A DNA stretch of 64,000 nucleotides from positions 62,001 to 126,000 of the forward strand of contig JASHNW010000085.1 of assembly GCA_030041435.1 (NCBI GenBank), written 5' to 3'. This stretch comes from Acidobacteriaceae bacterium (GTDB lineage: Bacteria > Acidobacteriota > Terriglobia > Terriglobales > Acidobacteriaceae). The notes beneath the pieces are model-generated. The model saw nothing but the letters and a program-made list of their open reading frames with translations. It was not told the DNA's origin and did no database searches. The first letter of the stretch is position 1; each line of letters starts with the position of its first letter. Shown piece after piece: positions 61,611-64,000 of this stretch. Position numbers and translations under genes: made by a program.

Positions 61611-61637
61611 CTGCCGCAGCCCGCCCAAATTCATCGG

Positions 61638-61664
61638 GACTGGCGAAATGCCCTTTCGCCAGTC
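61638..61664 (+). terminator. Strong hairpin after the small basic protein gene
   Basis: GACTGGCGAAA (61638-61648) and TTTCGCCAGTC (61654-61664) form a perfect 11-bp stem with a TGCCC loop, 28 bases after the stop. There is no T-run. The ATG at 61648, a possible start for the permease, falls inside this structure, which argues against its use. Confidence 0.6.
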
Positions 61665-61716
61665 TCCACCGTCCGTTACACTCTCTCCAATCCCATCTTC
61701 CTGGCAGGAGCCGTCG

Positions 61717-63336
61717 TTGCCGGAACAACCGGTGATCCCATCTCGGCCTGAGAGAACCTCGACCGGGCCCCAGCCCGCCGCGCGCAAGACGCAGGTCTTC
61801 GCCTGCAAATCCATCGACAAGCTCATCGCCGACTCCGAGCGCCCCGAGCACGCTCTCAAGAAGACCCTCGGTCCCGTCTCCCTCACTGCTCTCGGCATCG
61901 GCGCCGTCATCGGCTCCGGCATCTTCACCGTCATCGGCACCGCCATCGCCGGCCAGCAGTTCCCCACCGCGTCGATCGAGAACACGCCCCTCATCGACTA
62001 CGTCGTTCGCCACACCGCCATGCTCGGCCGTCCTGGCGCCGGCCCGGCCCTCGCGCTCTCGCTCGTTCTTGTCGCCATCGTCTGTGCCTTCACCGGCCTC
62101 TGCTACGCCGAGCTGGCCTCCATGATCCCCATCGCCGGCTCCGCCTACACCTATACCTACGCCACCATGGGCGAGCTCATCGCCTGGATCATCGGCTGGG
62201 ACCTCATCCTCGAATACGCCTTCTCCAACATGTCGGTCAGCGTGGGTTTCGCCGCCCATCTCGTCGACCTGCTCGACTGGTTCGGCATCCATCCGCCTCT
62301 GCGATGGATCTCCCCCGCCTATCTGCCGGAAGGCCTGCAGGATTTCTCCGGTAACAACCTCTACAATCCCGGCTGGCACTTCGGCTTCAACATCCCCGCC
62401 TTCCTCATCGTCATGCTGCTCACCGTCGTGCTCGTGCGCGGCATCCGCGAATCAGCGGAAACCAACAACATCATGGTGCTGGTCAAGATCGCGGCCATTC
62501 TCATCTTCGTGTCGTTCGGCGCCAGCTTCATTCACCCGCACTACTACCATCCCTTCTCGCCCAATGGATGGTCCGGCATCCTCACCGGCGGCTCCATCAT
62601 TTTCTTTACCTACATCGGCTTCGACTCCGTCTCCACCGCCGCTGAAGAATGCAAAAACCCGCAGCGCGACGTCCCCTTCGGCATCCTCGCCACGCTCGCC
62701 GTCTGCACCGTTCTCTACATCGGCGTCGCCGTCGTGCTCACCGGCATGGTGCCCTGGAAGAGCGTCATGGGCGATGCGGCCCCGGTCGTCAACGCCCTCA
62801 GGCGCCTCTCCGTCCTGCCCGGCGGCCACCGGCTCCACTGGATTCGCCTCTTCGTCGTGCTCGGCGCTATCACCGGCATGATCTCCTCCATCCTCGTCTT
62901 CCAGCTCGGCCAGGCGCGCGTCTGGTTCTCCATGTCCCGCGACCGCCTGCTCCCCGACGTCTTTTCCCACGTCCATCCCCGCTACCGCACGCCGGCCGTC
63001 GCCACCTGGGTCGCGGGCTTCGTCGTCGGCGTTCCCGCCGGCCTGCTCGACATCGGCACCGTCTCCAACCTCTCCAACATCGGAACCCTCTTCGCCTTTG
63101 TGCTCGTCTCCGCCGGCGTCCTCATCCTGCGCTATCGCGAACCTGATCGCCGCCGCGGCTTCCGCGCACCCTTCGGCCCCATCATTCCGCTGCTCAGCAT
63201 CGTTTTTTGCGTCATCCTCATGACCGGTCTCGAGGTTCTCACCTGGATTCGCTTCTTCGCCTGGCTGGCCATTGGCCTGGTGATCTACTTCACCTACTCC
63301 CGCCACCGCAGCGAATTCGCCAAGAGCCGCGGGTAG
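61717..63336 (+). CDS. APC-superfamily amino acid permease (cationic amino acid transporter-like)
   Basis: 539 residues from TTG 61717, which has AGGAG six bases upstream; ATG 61648 lies in a hairpin. After a 45-residue polar N terminus come twelve or more membrane helices. LGPVSLTALGIGAVIGSGIF is the first helix with the APC substrate loop; GLCYAELASMIPIAGSAYTY, LIAWIIGWDLILEYAFSNMS and IIFFTYIGFDSVSTAAEECK with NPQRDVPFGIL are the hallmark segments of the CAT subfamily (TC 2.A.3.3). It imports amino acids, probably basic or broad range, by proton coupling or exchange. It stands alone, followed by a heptanucleotide repeat array. Confidence 0.92.
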   Translation: MPEQPVIPSRPERTSTGPQPAARKTQVFACKSIDKLIADSERPEHALKKTLGPVSLTALGIGAVIGSGIFTVIGTAIAGQQFPTASIENTPLIDYVVRHTAMLGRPGAGPALALSLVLVAIVCAFTGLCYAELASMIPIAGSAYTYTYATMGELIAWIIGWDLILEYAFSNMSVSVGFAAHLVDLLDWFGIHPPLRWISPAYLPEGLQDFSGNNLYNPGWHFGFNIPAFLIVMLLTVVLVRGIRESAETNNIMVLVKIAAILIFVSFGASFIHPHYYHPFSPNGWSGILTGGSIIFFTYIGFDSVSTAAEECKNPQRDVPFGILATLAVCTVLYIGVAVVLTGMVPWKSVMGDAAPVVNALRRLSVLPGGHRLHWIRLFVVLGAITGMISSILVFQLGQARVWFSMSRDRLLPDVFSHVHPRYRTPAVATWVAGFVVGVPAGLLDIGTVSNLSNIGTLFAFVLVSAGVLILRYREPDRRRGFRAPFGPIIPLLSIVFCVILMTGLEVLTWIRFFAWLAIGLVIYFTYSRHRSEFAKSRG

Positions 63337-63347
63337 AACCTTCCAGC

Positions 63348-63424
63348 TACCTGCCAGCTGCTATCTGCTATCTGCTATCTGCTATCTGCTATCTGCCAGC
63401 TGCTATCTGCCACCCGCTACCCGC
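63348..63424. repeat. Heptanucleotide tandem array, 11 units
   Basis: Eleven 7-bp units in register: TACCTGC, CAGCTGC, five copies of TATCTGC (63362-63396), CAGCTGC, TATCTGC, CACCCGC, TACCCGC. The array fills the gap between the convergent permease and glycosyltransferase genes. Its last units cover the TAG stop of the latter (63419-63417). Copy number in such arrays often varies by slippage. Confidence 0.85.
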
Positions 63425-64000
63425 CGTCCCGCGCCGCCGACCACAAAAACCATCCCGCCACATAGCACACCGGCGCAAAGTAAAACGCCGTCGCCACCGG
63501 CGCCATCAGCAGCAGCAGAAACAAACTCAGCACCAGGTCCCACCGCTCCCGCAACAACGGCCCCGCCAGCAGCAGGGAGTAGTGATACCACGCCAGCGGC
63601 GACGCCAGCATCCCCACGCTCAGCGCAATTCCGCTCGTATTCCGCAGCGACGGCCGCTTCCACGCCACGATCCCGATCCCCGCCAGCAGCAGCGCCGCGG
63701 AAGCAGCCTCGCCCAGCGTGCGATGCCCCATCCGTGTCGCGAAGCCCGTGATCGAAACCTCGTTCGGAAAGAACCAGTGCGGATCGCCCGCCACCGCCCG
63801 CATCCACTCCCCATAAATCCCCGGCCCGTAGAGCGCCAGGGGCAGCGCGCTCAGCGCCGCGGCCACACCGGCTCCCACCGCGGCCGCCCTCCATCGTCCG
63901 CAGAACACCAGCAGCAGCGCCCACAGCGCGTAATTCGGTTTGGCCGCAATCAGCAACCCCAGCAGAATCCCGGCAACAATCTCCCGCTTCCGCTCCAGCA
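63417..64000 (-). CDS. Polytopic membrane protein, probable GT87/DUF2029 glycosyltransferase, C-terminal part
   Basis: About 194 residues, open at the window edge, so the 5' part with the catalytic region is missing. Hydrophobic helices follow one another: EIVAGILLGLLIAAKPNYAL, ALWALLLVFCGRW, AAAVGAGVAAALSALPLALY, EAASAALLLAGIGIVAW, GIALSVGMLASPLAWYHYSL, VLSLFLLLLMAPVATAFYF. The AAKPNYAL and SPLAWYHY segments match the C-terminal part of GT87-type polyprenyl-phosphate mannosyltransferases. It would add sugars to a periplasmic acceptor. Assignment is tentative because only the tail is visible. Its stop codon lies in the heptad repeat. Confidence 0.68.
   Translation of the reverse strand, partial: LERKREIVAGILLGLLIAAKPNYALWALLLVFCGRWRAAAVGAGVAAALSALPLALYGPGIYGEWMRAVAGDPHWFFPNEVSITGFATRMGHRTLGEAASAALLLAGIGIVAWKRPSLRNTSGIALSVGMLASPLAWYHYSLLLAGPLLRERWDLVLSLFLLLLMAPVATAFYFAPVCYVAGWFLWSAARDGG

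Overview
The window is high-GC DNA (about 60-65% by eye) from a bacterium that is most likely an acidobacterium of the Terriglobia/Acidobacteriaceae type. Four things point there: an Oar-like TonB-dependent receptor with an N-terminal carboxypeptidase-regulatory domain, a membrane winged-helix/TolB-propeller protein, a FecR-domain secreted protein with a Trp/Tyr/Gly-rich block, and a plant-polymer set (GH127, GH115, CE15, GH13). No rRNA, tRNA, CRISPR array or transposase gene was found.

Layout. 1-4.8 kb: truncated GH127 glycosidase, AraC regulator, ferritin-like protein, zinc alcohol dehydrogenase. 4.9-9.6 kb: D-amino-acid catabolic cluster (D-serine-dehydratase-like enzyme diverging from N-acyl-D-amino-acid deacylase, RidA and a GntP-family permease). 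9.6-15.1 kb: PIN remnant, thiG, ruvC, two secreted proteins, a 119-bp palindromic element and a cysteine desulfurase. 15.2-20.4 kb: acyl-CoA synthetase/acetyltransferase fusion and cydAB. 20.5-21.5 kb: CopG-PIN toxin-antitoxin pair plus an orphan XRE protein.

21.5-36.6 kb is the centrepiece. Twelve genes on the minus strand form one electron-transfer locus: TAT-exported [NiFe] hydrogenase (small, large, cytochrome b, maturation protease), a decaheme DmsE/MtrA-type cytochrome, a large outer-membrane beta-barrel, two monoheme cytochromes, a 13-heme/cytochrome b fusion, an 11-heme cytochrome with a separate cytochrome b, and a NapC/NirT-type hexaheme quinol oxidase. Read together, they could carry electrons between H2, the quinone pool and an extracellular partner. 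The hydrogenase small subunit has Asn where a proximal-cluster Cys is expected. The hydrogenase operon, the decaheme operon, cydAB and a divergent universal-stress gene all have GTGA-N6-TCAC palindromes upstream, which suggests one Crp/Fnr-type redox regulon.

36.9-41.4 kb: tandem universal stress protein, second PIN remnant, PgeF-type protein, winged-helix/propeller protein. 41.6-51.8 kb: TonB receptor, terminator, 315-bp MITE-like element, GH13, GH115 and CE15, a polysaccharide-use neighbourhood. 51.8-58.9 kb: DUF1906-like protein, SemiSWEET, TSUP permease and an ABC ATPase on the minus strand, then a UvrD/PcrA helicase and a secreted TPR-like protein. 59.3-61.0 kb: two unrecognised overlapping genes (zinc-ribbon protein and partner) with atypical composition. 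61.4-64.0 kb: small Lys-rich protein, amino-acid permease, heptanucleotide repeat array and the end of a probable GT87 membrane glycosyltransferase.
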